Origin: Dasyornis broadbenti
Lineage: Eukaryota; Chordata; Aves; Passeriformes; Dasyornithidae
DNA length: 64,000 nucleotides
Direction: 5' to 3'
NCBI GenBank assembly: GCA_013397935.1
Contig: VZRN01005622.1
Location: forward strand, 5,357,082 to 5,421,081
A program made the position numbers and the translations under genes. Shown here piece by piece: positions 35,583-49,077 of the stretch. Position 1 is the stretch's first letter; every line of letters begins with the position of its first letter. A model generated the notes under the pieces. That model saw only the letters and a program-made list of their open reading frames with translations, was not told the DNA's origin and made no database searches.

Positions 35583-38500
35583 GTTTTACATTTTGATAAA
35601 GTAGAGTTGGTAAATTCATAATTAAATGTCTTTATTTTTCGAAAATGATATCACATTTGGATCTGTCTTAAGAGTAGTGTATTTCCTTGCCAATATGATA
35701 AATACACAGCCATGGAATTTCAGTGGAAAAAAGTATTTTCACTTCATGCTTCCTGTCAGTATAAACTTCTGAATCTAATATATCAAGCGTGCCTTTCAGG
35801 TATAAAGAAAAATTGCTTAAGAAATAACTGTATGTAATTCTATAGACCAAGAATTTCCATATATTCTTCATAGTGATTTATTATTTAAGTATTATTGCCA
35901 TGCCTGATCTCATTCCTTCCATTCACTGGATATTGCTGAATGATAAGAAGTTAGGAAACAAAAATTTTATAATTGTATGCAGAGAATAAATTGCATATAA
36001 TCCACAGGAGCTGATACTTTCTGACTGTAAGACTATTTGGCTGAATATTATGAAATATTCATTGCTGGAGAACTCAAGAGTCAGCATCTGATTAGAAGGA
36101 CTCCAGCCTGAAAATATATTAAAAGCCGTTGAGCGTTTGATTTGTTAGCACTTAGTAGGTCAAAGACGTTTAGGGGTCACTGCACTTCCACAGATAAAGA
36201 CATCAGAGTAACCAGGGGGCTTGCATAAATTATGATTTCTACAGTAGCCCTGCTGGAGGATTAATAGGTAGGCTTTATGGGGTTTGTTTAATAGCGTTTA
36301 GGGCAGTCAGATGACTGAACTTCTTCCACTGATCATTTGGGGGGTTGTTTGGTGGTGGGTTTGTTTCTTTTTATTGGTGTAAGTGTTCTCCCAAGTTACA
36401 GTGAATGAAAGGGATGTTTTGTTCTGTAAATCCTATTATGAACCTTGCCCTTTCTGCTTTCTCCATTTGGAAACATTTTGTGACATTTAATGAGCTTGAG
36501 CACTGGATGGAAGGAGATTTAGACTTCTTGTGCACTTGCTGCTGGGTTTGCATCAGCAATGCAGGCAAAAATGAAAGTATGTGATAAAGAAGTAGAGGCT
36601 TTGCCACACGTCTTGACCAGATTTCCTCACAGCCTATGCAATGCATGTGGCTTTAGTGTTTCCTGTCTGGAAGTAGTGGCAAAAATTTAAGTGTTTGTTT
36701 TATCCTAGTTGCACTCAGTTGCTCAGTTACATATGTAAAGTTATGACTCAGGAGTTAAATCCTGCATATATTCAATGGTATTAGAAAAAGCAAGCTGTGC
36801 GTGTTTCTTTTATTTGTGGGGTTTTTGGGGGTTTTTTTATGTCTTTCTGTCTGTCTTTCCCTAAAGCAAATACCCTCTATTCAGAACAGCAGCAATGACC
36901 TGATGTTATTTGTATGAAATGCCAAATTAAAGAGAGAGACAAGCTATTAATAGGCTGGAACTGTTTACTGATATTTATGGGCTCTCAGATGCCATTTGTT
37001 ACAGCAGAGCAATCACAGCTGAAAGATACGTGCAGGATGTACAGGGTGTAGCATGATGTTATGCCAGTTCAGCTTCTGCACGTCTGGCAGAAAAACTGCA
37101 ATGGTCTGTTGCCAAAATGCTAACAAGGGCCTATGTGTATAATTTCCACTGAAATATTTTCTGAATCATCAGTGATCCATGTGGCAGGCGCTGATTTCAG
37201 AATGCTTTGTTCATGCAAAATCCCCTAAATCACAGTCTGAATTCCAAAGTCATACTCGCCATCATGCCTCATTGCTCTTTCATCATCTCAGCAAATGTAA
37301 ATATTGCAGCATTTCTCTTTAACCAGTTCCTGGATGAAAGAGGAGTCCTCCAGGCAATCATGGAGTAAGTCTTGAAATATCTGTGCACATCCATGATGGT
37401 GTGTGATTTGACTTCTGATATTTTGTGTAAAATTGCTGATCTGTAAATGAACTGAGTCTTTCAGTAGTGAGATAAGTGATGTTTACCCATTTCGAACCTT
37501 AGAGATTGGTAGCTCTTGCCTGCAGAGAGAGAGGCCCCCTTCCTGCTGGTAGACCAGGGTGTTTTTTGTAGCAATTCCATTGTACTTTTATGCAATATAA
37601 AGGCACCTTCAGGTTCAGATATTTACATCATTAAAATATATTCTTGTGCAACATTATAATCTTAAGAAATACATTTTTACAGAATGTAATTACCAGTAAT
37701 TAAAGACACAGCCTAATATTTGTAGGCACATGTGGTGCTTTGCACACAAAATTGTTACATGTTACAGCAGAGCCCACCCTGATGTGTCCTGCAGTGGAGA
37801 TGTTGCAGAAGACTGGCTGGAGGATCAGAAGGTTTTGACCACTTTTCAGTTTTTTATTTCTTTTCAACCCAAAAAGAATGGTATCGCAGTGGGTGAAAGT
37901 TTTGCCTCGTTAGTCCTTGGTGAAATTCCACAAATGAGTTGTGCGACTGAGACAGCCTTCTAGGAAACATCCTGAGCGTTAAGCAAAATATTCACACTCC
38001 CGTTCTTCTTAGGATGTTGTGTCTTCCGTCTCTCCTGCTCTCCCTCATACATGCATATGAAAGAAAAGTATGTTGTCAACTGTCATTTGTTTCCTGGAGT
38101 ATTTTTTGCCTGGTTTATTTTTTGCAAGCATTCTCCCTGTGCTCTGCTGCTGCTGCAATGACAGCGTATTAACTCAGAGATGATGAACTGCAGGGCGGCT
38201 CTTTGGCAGTTGCTGCTTGTTCTGAACTCTAATGCATTTTCTAGTTGCGGTGTCCTTTGATGCTCCACGAGTCCTATCCTTTCGGAACTGACAGATACAG
38301 TGAATAAATTGTTACATTTTAATTAGAGATAAGAGCAGTGCTCAAGTCCTTTTGGACAATAGCCATGACACACTTTAATGAAAGTGCTACAACTTTCGCT
38401 TAGCCGTCTCCTCAAATCAGTTCAAGCACTTGCTCTTCTACACATGAAAAATGTAAGCCTTACAGCTCAATTGCTATACTTCAAGCTGCAAAGTCTAAAA

Positions 38501-41500
38501 AAATTAAATTTATTAATCTCATGTAAGAGAGTGCTCAAATATCTGAGTTATTTTCAACTCTGTTTCATTTGATTTGATTTGAATTGGTTGTAAAATTTTA
38601 CAGATTAATCACATTAGCATGCTTTTTAGGAGGGAAGAGACATTACTTGTCATTGTCTCACAGTCGACGAAAAAATTAATATTCAGTCTTTTATCAAGAA
38701 CAGCTAGCACTTCTGCACTGTCCTACCCCTGTTCTGTTGCCTGTCTGCTGGGAGGGAACAGGTGATGTTGCAGTCTCATGGCGTCTTTCCAAGTCTGTTA
38801 CCTCATTTCTAAACACACGAGCTGCCATTTTCTCTGCATCCTGTTAGTGGACATCCCATTTCCATGGCAAAAGTTACTTTCCCTCTTAGCTCCTTCTGTT
38901 CCAATGAACCACTCTCCATTTAGCCATGTCTTCCTCTCCATTTTTACCCTTTACATCTTTGCCCCGCAGTCTACAAACCCTTCATTTAAAAAAATAAAAA
39001 ATAGTAAGAAACACTGTTCTTGACGTGTTAACAATAAGGACTTTGATTGCTCTTTCTTTTGAATATAATTTCTGCTATATGATTATTTATAAATTATGGT
39101 TTAAATTATATGGGTTTTTATTTTAAAGCTTTACAAGATTATCTTAACTATATAAAAGCCCTTAAGCACCTTAGGCTAATGCTACACACAGTTTTAATGA
39201 AATTAAAATTTCTGTGTTGGTTTATTGCAGAAGTATTAAGCAGAGAGTATAACACCTTTGCTAAACAATGCACTCTATCTTCTTATCTGATTGAGTTGTA
39301 CTGATAATTATGAGACTCATTTTGCTGAAACAGTCATGTAGTGTTTCTCTTACCTTCCAGTATTTTCTATAAGTGGTTATTCCAGAATGGTTATGTTCAC
39401 CTGTCTGCACCACAGTGCTTCCCAGAGCTGAATTTCAGCTGAGGTATATAATAGTTCAGAAGAAAGAACATGTACAAATTCACTTTTATTTCTGCTCTTT
39501 CTTTTTACTTACTAGCAAAACAGTACTCGTGAACTGCAAAGGAGTTTGGTCAGACTTTATTATATTTTTTGATTTCTATAATGGTTCTATATGAATGATA
39601 ATTTTTGTTAATTTAAATGGAATGTTTATTTTGATAACGTTATCACTGATATCTTATGAATGTTGTAATAGATTGTACACAAATCCTAATTTTTAATTAG
39701 TTCACAGTACATAAAATATATAATATATATAACTTTATATCAGTTGGTACACAATGAATTACCCTGTTTGCCTTGACAAGGGCAATGTAGTCACTTAAAA
39801 TGTGGCTGCATGAGATCAGGAGCCCTTGGCTACCACTAGAGAGTACCTGGATGGAAAAAGAGCCTGCCAGTGAATAAAAAAAATGCTTTCCCAGGTTTCA
39901 TGTGGTGAGAATGTAGACATTTTAAAGTGTTTTAAACACTTCAAATGGTTTACTGCTTTTACTTTATTTTACTTTACAAATCTGGAACATACTCCATTAT
40001 AATTTAATTATACTTTTGGAGTTTTAAGTAAAAAATACAAACGTCAAATGCAGATCATGGCTTTTTTTCTAAGGGAATTAAAAAGCAGCACAGGAACAGG
40101 TTTCTCATGCATAAATCTTTACAAGACTGAGGTCTAAAAATATATACAAATGATGACAGTGATAAATGCTTTTGAAATTGCAGACGAGTTATGAAACAAC
40201 TGCAGGTCTACATGATTAAAATTCATTGCTGATTGAAATTAATGATGGTTTTATTATCTGTAGTGAAAGCATGTGGTTTATTTATTTAGATGATGATAAA
40301 CTTTTGGATGTAAATGAGTGAATAGAAAATGCTCGTTTCCAGGCTTTCATCAAATAGCTGCAGTCATTGTCAGAGAACTGCTGAAAGGAGGGCAAATAAA
40401 ATGACATATAAGGCTTTAAATACTTGTATTTTCCAGGGTTGATGTCAGGGATGTGAGCCATAGTATTGCTATTCATTTTGGTGACTTTTGGATCACTTGT
40501 ACATATATTCTTTTCTCAGCGTTTGTTTCCCTTAAACACATATATAAGTTGTTCTGTTGTTAGTGTGCCAAACATATTTACTGTATCAGTTACAGTCTTA
40601 ATGGTATTTTAAAAATACTCTTCACACAACAAAAATGAATATCAGAGATAAAAAGAAAAGGGAACATTCAGGGTGGATAACGATGGGATTTAATTGGAAA
40701 CGACTGAATCAGACAAATCTATTTTGAGTGAAAAAGAGTGTTTTGATAAAGGATCTTTTCAACCTTCTGTAAAACACACTAAACCATTTATCTTAAATAT
40801 AAATATGGCATAGTTCTAAGTAAGAACCTGAAATGGCTTCAAGGGTGGCTGCAAATTGGTAGAAAGCCTTTAAAGGTTGGATTTCCTACCAGAAGTGTCT
40901 CCTTTGACAGCTTTTTGGACCATATTAAAATCCTTCACTGATTTGCAGAAAGGCCATTTGAACCATAGCAGTAGGCTCTAGGCTCATGTTATATATAATG
41001 CAGAACATTTGTGAGTTAGTTGTAATATTTGTAAGAGATGCTTAGTTATGAGACAAGTAGACCTGTTTAATGTTATAGGTTTTTCTGAAGAGCTTACTTG
41101 GGAAAAGAGAGATTTACAGATGTTAACCAATAAGGTTCTCATACATTTAGTTCTTTATGGGGCTTTCATTTACAGATGACTTTTTAAAATACATGGTATT
41201 TCAGATGGATTCTGTGCTGCCTGGAAATGAGGCTAGGGTTCCACATGCTTAGAATATCTCAATATTTTAGGCTTTTCAGAGGAAGAGAAAGATAAATTAG
41301 GAGTGTTTAGTTAAAAAGTTGTTCTGACTATAATTCTATCTTTGTCCTAGGTTTTGATTGACACTTCTTATTTTTCTGTCCTTCATGCACATATTTGGAG
41401 TGTGGTGATAAGGTCTGTGACAGATGGGCTTATCCCATTCACTTGCTTTTGTAACCAGTTTGGAGTTAGCAGATTTTGTATGGACACAAGCAAAAATCTG

Positions 41501-43560
41501 ATAAAGTCAGTACCTGTAGCACCTTTGGCATTGATTTTAGTTCGAGTTCTTCATTAGTTTTTTAAACTTCATTCTTTATCAGTCCATTAGAGAGACGATT
41601 ATTTTAATGAATTATCCTAGAAAAGAAACGTTGGGATTGCCCACTTGGAGACCTATCTGCTTGGCCTGAGTAAAAAGTGTAACTTCTTACCAAGATCTTC
41701 AAAACACGGCAGACAAAAGTCTGGCGGCTGTAACCTCCTGCAAAGCCCAGTGTCCTTGGGATACCAATTGCTAGGTTTGGCATCTAACACTGAGCAGATC
41801 CTTCTTCAGTACTTCACGGATTTGGTTTTAGCCAGTATTCGTCTTGACACTGAGGGCGAGATGAGAAGAAACTTCCTACTGCTTTCCCATGGCAAAACCT
41901 CCTGAGAACTAAAGAAGGAAGACAAAGTTCTGTGTCTGCTACTCATTTCCATCTCCCAGTACATGACTTTTTTCCCTCCAGTTTCAAGTTCTTGGTCATG
42001 GTTGCCCAGAATAACAGCAGATTTGAGGTCATATTTCTCCACAAATAATGGGAACTCCTGACTTTCTTAATGTTTGGATTTATTTTCAGACATTTGACTC
42101 AGCAGTGGTGTGGCATTGGCTTAATTAGGGACAGTTTTACTGCTGCCCACAAGATGCTGTAAAAGCAATAGCAAAGCTTGAAGATGTGTGTTAACTTTTA
42201 GAAAGAATGCTGGCAAACTATGTAGGGTAGCTCATGGAAATATGCAGCTTTAATTATCATCATGCTTGTATTTACCAAAAGGGAAAGTAGTACAAATATT
42301 TTAAAATAATTACTTAAATTGTACTGGTGAGAGCTGAATCGAAAAATTTCACCAGACTTTTTGTTCTTAACCCATATAAATATTTCCAAAAAAGCTCTGT
42401 CAAGTTGCTGGTATTCCGTGCTTTTATCAACTGTCTACTTTTTTATTATTGTGGGGACTCACAATTGATGAACATCTAATTTTGAGTTCATGTGTACAAC
42501 TTCCTGGGAAATGTAAACTAAATGCTGCTGTGCTGTCCGAAAAGTTTGGCACCTGGGGTTGTCTCCTTTATGTGGGATGGGTCCCAAAGCGTGGCGTCTT
42601 TATCAATAATGACCCTCATTTTAGAATGATAATGGTTGTAAAAGCCAATTTTTATTGGTAGTCTACTAGAATATCTGCTCAGGAAGACTGTAAGATGTAG
42701 GAGAGATGAGGCTGAGTCTCCTGTGAATATCAAAGGTTTATTGAAAGTCTAACACTTCTGGAGCAACTGCTCCAATTGCAAAGGCCTTATTTAAAAGAAA
42801 CAGCTGTATATTTTAAATAGAAAAGTATAAAACTGTAAAAAAACACCCCTCTGTGTTCTAGTTTACAAATTCTCAAGCAGAGCAGTGCTTTTGTTCTTAA
42901 TATAAATTATACGAGCTCTTGTCTTTTTGCTCATGTAATATGTGCCATGTGTAATACATAATCCTGACCTAAAATTCCAGTAAATGTGTAATTAATAGGA
43001 TCATTTTCCTAAAATTAGCTGATACTAATTGCTGAATTCTAATTGATAATTGAGCAAATTAGGTGGCATAATTTTAGACTTGTTTTTTCCATTATTTCAT
43101 CTAAGTTTCACAGGTAGTTTTACCACATTTCCAGAAGTTATAACTTTATAGCATGTTTGACACTTCAACAAATGAATTGCACTGTCATATACAATAAACT
43201 CACTGTTTTCAGTCGTTTTAAGCTTAGGAATATTAGGTGCTTTATTTTGGAAATTTAAATAATAATAATATATTACATTAATATAAATAGATCTAAGTAA
43301 GAATTGAGAAGATAAAAGAGTATTTCTTACTATTTTATTTTAGTCTTATAATTCTTACACTGAAATCATGGGGATTTTGTTTTGATTCTGAGTTCTAAAT
43401 GCTCTTACTGTAGTTGTGATAGTGAACTGTTGGATGTATCCCAAATGTGAGTTCTGAAGGAGGTAATGTAATTGTCTTGAAGCATTCCCAACTGAAAATA
43501 TCACATCTAATGTTCACTAGCCAAACGGAATTACCTGCTCCTGCCACCCTTGATTTTCAC
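35583..43560. other. Long non-coding stretch, no recognised feature
   Basis: Eight kilobases of AT-rich DNA hold no recognisable gene or transposon. Minor items are a G/T-rich patch at 36817-36838, (GATTT)n near 38568-38580, and AT-only sequence near 39714-39731. All frames are under 95 codons and domain-free. Confidence 0.55.
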
Positions 43561-43570
43561 AAGGAATATA

Positions 43571-43591
43571 AAATCACTGTAACAGTGATTT
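43571..43591. repeat. Perfect 21-base palindrome
   Basis: AAATCACTGT and ACAGTGATTT face each other across a single A. This could be a symmetric binding site for a dimeric transcription factor. I cannot match it to a specific family with confidence. Confidence 0.75.
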
Positions 43592-45478
43592 CTGGTAAGG
43601 CAGAATGGTAATTTTTTCAACCTGTTTGGCTACTGTACATTTAAGGGATAGAATTTTAATGTCAGGTGTTCAAAGGAATTATTAAAGTTATGACATGTTA
43701 ATATTCTGGCCCTCTGAATTCAAATACTTTTTCCGATATTTATTCCTCAAATGAGATTTGAAGCTGTGTCTGGATGTACAGCACAATGTCTGAGATTGAA
43801 AAATAGTTAGGGTTCTTGGTATTCTTTTTTTGATTTTCATGAATACCTGTCACCATAATATTGTTCTATGATGGGATCATTGTCTGGCCAGGAATATGAG
43901 TGATGAAAACTGAGTGTAAATTAACCTCTACTGAAAATTAGGTAGAGTGGCAGTCTTAGGGAAGACTTAAGAGCTGTTCAGTGTGATCTGTACTTTGTGT
44001 AATTGACTTTTTGCCAGTTTTTTTTCTTTATTTCTGAAGTCTTGTCTAACCCCAGGGGAGTTATAACATGAGCAGTGTGAACTTCACATGGATCCTACAG
44101 GAAATCAAATTTTGCAGACTTCCCCAGGTTTTTCCCTGTTGGAACCAGATGCTCTCTGGTCTGTAGCACCTGCCAGGCTCTCTGTGGCACTCTCTAGTTT
44201 CTGGCTGGGGCTTCACTGACCTCTGCTTAGGTATTGGCACAGTTTCTTATAGGTAACAACTGAAATAAATAATGTTTGTACTTCTCTACAGGTTGCTGGA
44301 GGGAATAAATCCACTTCTGTGGATGCTTTGTCTTTTGCAGTGAAGTACCAGCAGTGTTGTCTTATTGATACAGGAAGCTTCTGAAGTAAGGGAGTCCAAA
44401 AAAATATGGAGTCCAGTGGTGAGCTTAGAAAGAAATATACTTCTGAAGATTAGAAAGGAATTCTAGGCCCACAATAGCCAATTGTTGATTTAATTACATC
44501 CAGAATCCTCCTGTAAATGAATTAATATTTACTTCCTATGTCCACTTTACTCAGGAAGGTTGTGGGTTTTTTTTTTCCCAACTAACTCTTAAAACTGGAG
44601 GTTGTGTATGAAACCTCTGAAATCCATTTTCCAAATATAGGCTGATTAAAACCAGTAACTCAAAAATTAATCACTTCCCACAATGCTGAAACAAAGGCTT
44701 CAAGAATTTGCACAGGCATTTGAAAGCATGTAATAATTATCACTAAGTTCTTTGTGAACTTAATTTCTTGACCATCTGCCATAAAATGGACAAAATCCTT
44801 TTGTAGACACAAAGATTCTGCTTTTTAAAAAAAAAAAAAAATTAAGAAGTACTTAATTTAGTAACAGAAAAGGAGAAAAAAGGCTAATTTGTATTTATTT
44901 TAAAGCTTGCTTTATGGAGGGCAAAAAACATGTTTGGGTTTGTTTTAGACAAGACAGCTTATAGGATAGTCAAATAAAACAACTTATAATTTATGTGTAT
45001 GGTGCATAATTAAATATACCAGGTTGGTTTGTGTTAGAGCAGTACTTTATACCACACCTGTTGCTTGGTGGTTCTTAAATGAGGTTTTCTGTGGAGAGGG
45101 GCTCTTCATTTGTTCACTGTGTTAATTAATCAGCATGAAGCAAGAGTGATGGTTTTGTATAATTCCGTTGTCCGTCCTGTGACGCAAAGCAACACTGATC
45201 ACATTACAGTTAAGAAGCAAATTGTCAGTAAATAGTTTTGGAGTCTTGACTGTCTAAATGTGTGCTTTCCTGCATAGTGACTTCCAGCTCTTAGTTCATA
45301 TTGATTTCCAACTGCCTGTGTGGTTTTGCTAGCTCAATAGTAGCATAACTGCTTTGATACTAATGGTCAGCATTTCCACTATTGGGAACTTTCAGCTTTG
45401 CCACTATTGGGAAAGAGAGAATTTCTGAATAAAGTCTGAAGGATACCTTTTCTCATAGCCACTGAGGACTTTATGACC
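43592..45478. other. Non-coding DNA, no recognised feature
   Basis: AT-rich, with an A15 run at 44827-44841. No gene or transposon is recognised. Confidence 0.55.
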
Positions 45479-45592
45479 AAAAAAAACCCAAAAACAAAAC
45501 ACCCCCCCCCCAAAAAAAAAAAAACCCAAACAAAAAAAAAAAAACCATCAAAAAAAAAAAAAAAAAACACCCCCCCCAAAAAAAAAAAAAAA

Positions 45593-45635
<43 letters not shown>

Positions 45636-45695
45636 AAAAACAAAACAAACCAAAAAACCCACCAAAACCGCCCACACAAAACAACAAAAAAAAAG
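45479..45695. repeat. A/C-only low-complexity tract
   Basis: About 217 bases are composed of A and C with a single T (45548) and a single G (45670). It includes C10 at 45512-45521, C8 at 45570-45577 and very long A runs. Frames of about 100 codons on both strands (poly-Lys on plus, poly-Phe on minus) are artefacts of this composition. Confidence 0.95.
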
Positions 45696-46092
45696 GGGGT
45701 AATTTAAGATTACATAAAATGTTGTTAGTTTGGCTGATGGCAGAGGAATCTCCAGCTTCCTGAGGATTAAATGATATATGAGATAACTGAAGAAAGAAAA
45801 TACGGTTTTCTGATAGATCTGACGCAATATCATCATATCATCCTCCAGGTACAGCCGTTGAATGTCAGTCCTGAAGTTTTTCTAAAATCTTGGATAAATA
45901 GTATTCTTCCAGAAAAACTTCCATACAAAAATAATTTTTAATCTCCTCTAAAATAATAATTTTTTGTTAAAAAAGCATTCCATATTTGAAATACATTCTC
46001 CTTCATAAAGCTGTCTACAACTCAGTATGACATAATTCTACCAGTATTATATTTTTGAAGATGGTGTTTATTGTTTTAAAGACAATTTTTTC
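45696..46092. other. Non-coding spacer
   Basis: AT-rich single-copy-looking sequence between the A/C tract and the LTR. Nothing is recognised. Confidence 0.55.
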
Positions 46093-46097
46093 CTGAC
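46093..46097. repeat. Target-site duplication, left copy (CTGAC)
   Basis: CTGAC directly precedes the TG at the left edge of the LTR and recurs at 46670-46674 directly after the CA at its right edge. A five-base duplication with TG...CA ends is a standard retroviral integration footprint. Confidence 0.75.
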
Positions 46098-46669
46098 TGT
46101 TGTGGGTGAATCCCAGCAGGCGCCCAGCCACTTGTTCATTCCCTTCAGAGGGATGGGGGAGAGATTCAGAAGGGTAAAAGTGAGAAAACTTGTGGGTTGA
46201 GATAAAGGCAGTTCAACAAGTAAAGCAAAAAGTGTGTGGGCAAGTAAAGCAAAACAAGGAATCCATTCCTCACTTCCCGTGGCTGGGCAGGTGTTCAGCC
46301 ATCCCCAGGAGAGCAGGGCTCCATCACGGATCACAGTGACTGGGAAAAACAAACGGCATCATTCCCAGTAATCCCTGTGTCCCACCCCACCTTCCTCCTC
46401 CTTCCCCTGGCTTTCCATGCGGAGCTCAATGCCATATGGTCTGGGCTATCCCTGGGGTCAGCTGGGGTCAGCTGTCCTCTCCCAGGACCTTGTGAAGCCC
46501 CACGCCCTCACTGGTGAGGCAGGTGAGGAGCAGGAAGCACCTTGGCGTTGTGTGAGTGCAGCTCAGCAGAAATGTCCCGGTGTTAGCAGCAGTCCTTTGG
46601 TCACAAATCCAAAATACAACCCTGTACTGGCTGCAGTGAAGAAAATGAGCTCTGTCCCAGCCAAAACCA
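46098..46669 (-). mobile_element. Solo LTR of an avian endogenous retrovirus-like family
   Basis: The 572-base block starts TGTTGTGGGTGAATCCC and ends CAGCCAAAACCA. On the minus strand it reads TGGTTTTGGCTGGGACAG ... CACAACA, an LTR type I recognise from memory as widespread in neoavian birds. The minus orientation follows from the family's usual layout: promoter-like CCATATGG and TATA region, then the GATGGAGCCCTGC and CACTTTTACCCTTC motifs. In this copy the TATA region is altered (GCATGGAAAGC near 46411-46421), so promoter activity is doubtful. No gag, pol or env and no second LTR flank it. A direct CTGGGGTCAG pair lies at 46452-46471. Overlapping frames on both strands here are not genes. 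I do not assign the retroviral class firmly. Confidence 0.88.
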
Positions 46670-46674
46670 CTGAC
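46670..46674. repeat. Target-site duplication, right copy (CTGAC)
   Basis: Exact copy of the five bases at 46093-46097, abutting the right end of the LTR. Confidence 0.75.
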
Positions 46675-47127
46675 CAAGAACACAGCACAATAGAAAGCAA
46701 GTTCCCAAAGATGCTCTGTTCATTTTTAAACTCCGAAATTGAACTAGTATCATCATTTTTGCTTTATGTTCAGTGAGTTTGCATTGCCCTCATTTGGGAA
46801 CTGCAACCTTTTTGCGAACCAAGCCTGAAAATTTGAATTTGATTTCTGGCTTGCTACTTTCCTCAATACTTTAACAAAGTTGTTTTCTGATCCAGAATCT
46901 GGATAAATTCAGTTTAAATAGGCCTGGATACTTTAACAACAACCATAACCAGGATGCCATTTTGTTTTAAAACAGGTAGTTGTTCATAGGTAAATTCTGA
47001 AATTAGTGGTGTTGTTGAAATTATACATAGGAAATAGGATGCTTGTTTCCTCCAAAATCCATATTTGTATTTTCTCTCCCTCATCCTCCATTTTTCTCAT
47101 GAAGTTCTCAGAGGGGATTGTACAAAT

Positions 47128-47177
47128 ATCACAGAATCACTATCAAACAGGGATCTTAAAGATCCCCGGTCCTTTCC
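47128..47177 (-). mobile_element. CR1 LINE 3' end scrap
   Basis: ATCACAGAATCAC near the left edge, followed by AGGGATCTTAAAGATC and CCTTTCC, resembles an inverted CR1 3' end. Only about 50 diverged bases remain. Confidence 0.6.
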
Positions 47178-49070
47178 ACTTAGGTTTTAATTCTGGTTTT
47201 CTTTGAAAATCTGCTTCATATCACACTTTCCCATTATATCTGCTTTGGTCCATGTCTAATGGCATCGATTTTTTTTTTTACCCCCTAGTATTCTACAAAA
47301 TAAACTTCTATGATTATTTCACATATATGCTGCTGCTCTATTTCAATTAAATTCATTTGCGGGGTTAACATAAACAGATGATTGTCATTAAAAAAACCCA
47401 AAAACTACTGCTGGCTCACTCCAACGGGAGTTTCACACAGAGGTGGTAATTCTGTATGTAACAGAACCAAGCTGCCCTAAAATCAGCCCACTTCAATTTA
47501 CAGAGCTGAAAGCTTAGGGTTTGATTAATTATTTTGGATTTTTTTTTTTTCCATTCTATTTCAGGACTGGTTTTATTAATGCATTCTTCAAACTGAGACA
47601 TAAAACTTTATTGCTTTCTCAATCGCTCTAGTAAGTGTTGAGATCTTAGGGGACCAGCTGGAGCAGCTGTGTTCCCCCTTCGATGTGGAAGCTTAAAAAC
47701 TTTCATCTCTGTTGCTGTCTCAGCTGCTGGTCTCAGGCTGTGGCCTTCCCATAACTCAAACCAATTTCAAAGCAATGTAAGTAACCTCATTGGAATGCTT
47801 TTGGAAAACCGCAGGAAGATTGGTTTGTGGTTTTTTTTTTTTTAGTTTTATTATTTTTTAAATAGTGTTGTCTGTTTGAAATGAATTCTACCATTTTAAG
47901 GTTATCTGTGCATGATGTCTGTTCTGAACTGGCAGACCCATCCCTCCAGCCACGTTAGGAATTTTGTTGCTGTTTTTTAAATGAGGAAGAAAAGGCAGTG
48001 ATTCCAGCAGGGCAGATGGCATGTAAAGACTGAGCTTAAGAGGTTTGTTTAAATCTTTTTGATAGTTGCATATAAGGGTATGACCTTTGAATTGGGTTGC
48101 ATGCAGAATTGTATTCCAGACAAAGTTTTGCTATAAAGAGAAGAAAACCTTCCTGAAAAACTTACAAACATTTGGAAGTTGCATTGGCAGGATGAGCAAA
48201 AATGCATTAAACAAAAGCAAAGCAGTGGGAGGAGAGCTTTTGAAACCTCGTGGTAAGACCATGTACTTGCTTCTTGATGTTTCTAACCTCAGAGCGAACC
48301 TCAAACTTTTTAACCTTTCTTGCCTGACTCCAGTGAAGTGTGAAATAGTAGTAGTACCAGACGTTCCAGGAAGGGACAAATTCCTGCTGCTGACCTTCAT
48401 CAAAACAGAGAAAAGCATCTGCCTTTTCTTCTGAATCCTAGATCTGTGACTGCCAAGCTGACAAAATACAGGAGAAAGCCTCTCCCTCCCCTGCAGTGTA
48501 GTGACAAAGTGGTTTAAAATCTTACTAATAGGAATCTGTCAGTGGGGTAGTGGCTGAGTGGTAACTAATCAGGATGCTAAGCCAGTAGCAAAAAATTGTT
48601 GGAAGTTATAAAACTTTAATAGATCAAAAGAAATGATCAGACAAGGTGCTGCCTTTCTGAATGCATTTGCAAAGTAAACACTGGAACCCCACAAACAGCA
48701 GTTGTACTGATAGAGGAAGCACTGTTGACTCTCTGAAGGTTATATAATTAAATGTTTCAGGATTTAGTTTTATCTAATTATTTGCAGGACTTTATCTCAA
48801 GATAAGATGAGTCTGCTTGAAAAGATCTGTGTGAATTAGCTCTGTCTTTTCAGAGTAGACAATGAACATGTATCTGACAAAGGACAGCCAGAGCCACTCT
48901 GGATTCATTGAGACCTTTCTATTTTCAAAATAAATGGTCTTCTAGCCTAGCCCTGAACTTTCCCCTGTTTGGCTCAGAGCACTGCTTTGTGCTGGGATGC
49001 TCAGGGAGGCAGTGCTGTAGAAAACATGAGCTGAGTACCAGGAGGTTTGCAGTGCACAGACTCCACATCC
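47178..49070. other. Non-coding DNA, no recognised feature
   Basis: Frames at 48087-48434 (plus, 115 codons) and 48131-48418 (minus) overlap on opposite strands. Neither has a known domain, so at most one could be real and neither is supported. Confidence 0.45.
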
Positions 49071-49077
49071 TCCACAC

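Noticed and set aside
35317..35619. 100-codon minus-strand frame
   Set aside because: It crosses an assembly gap and a homopolymer, so the frame is meaningless.
45379..45836. Frames of about 100-120 codons with poly-Phe or poly-Lys
   Set aside because: They are read from the A/C-only tract and reflect composition, not coding.
46068..46776. Frames of 71-119 codons on both strands
   Set aside because: They lie in the solo LTR, which carries no gene in this kind of element.
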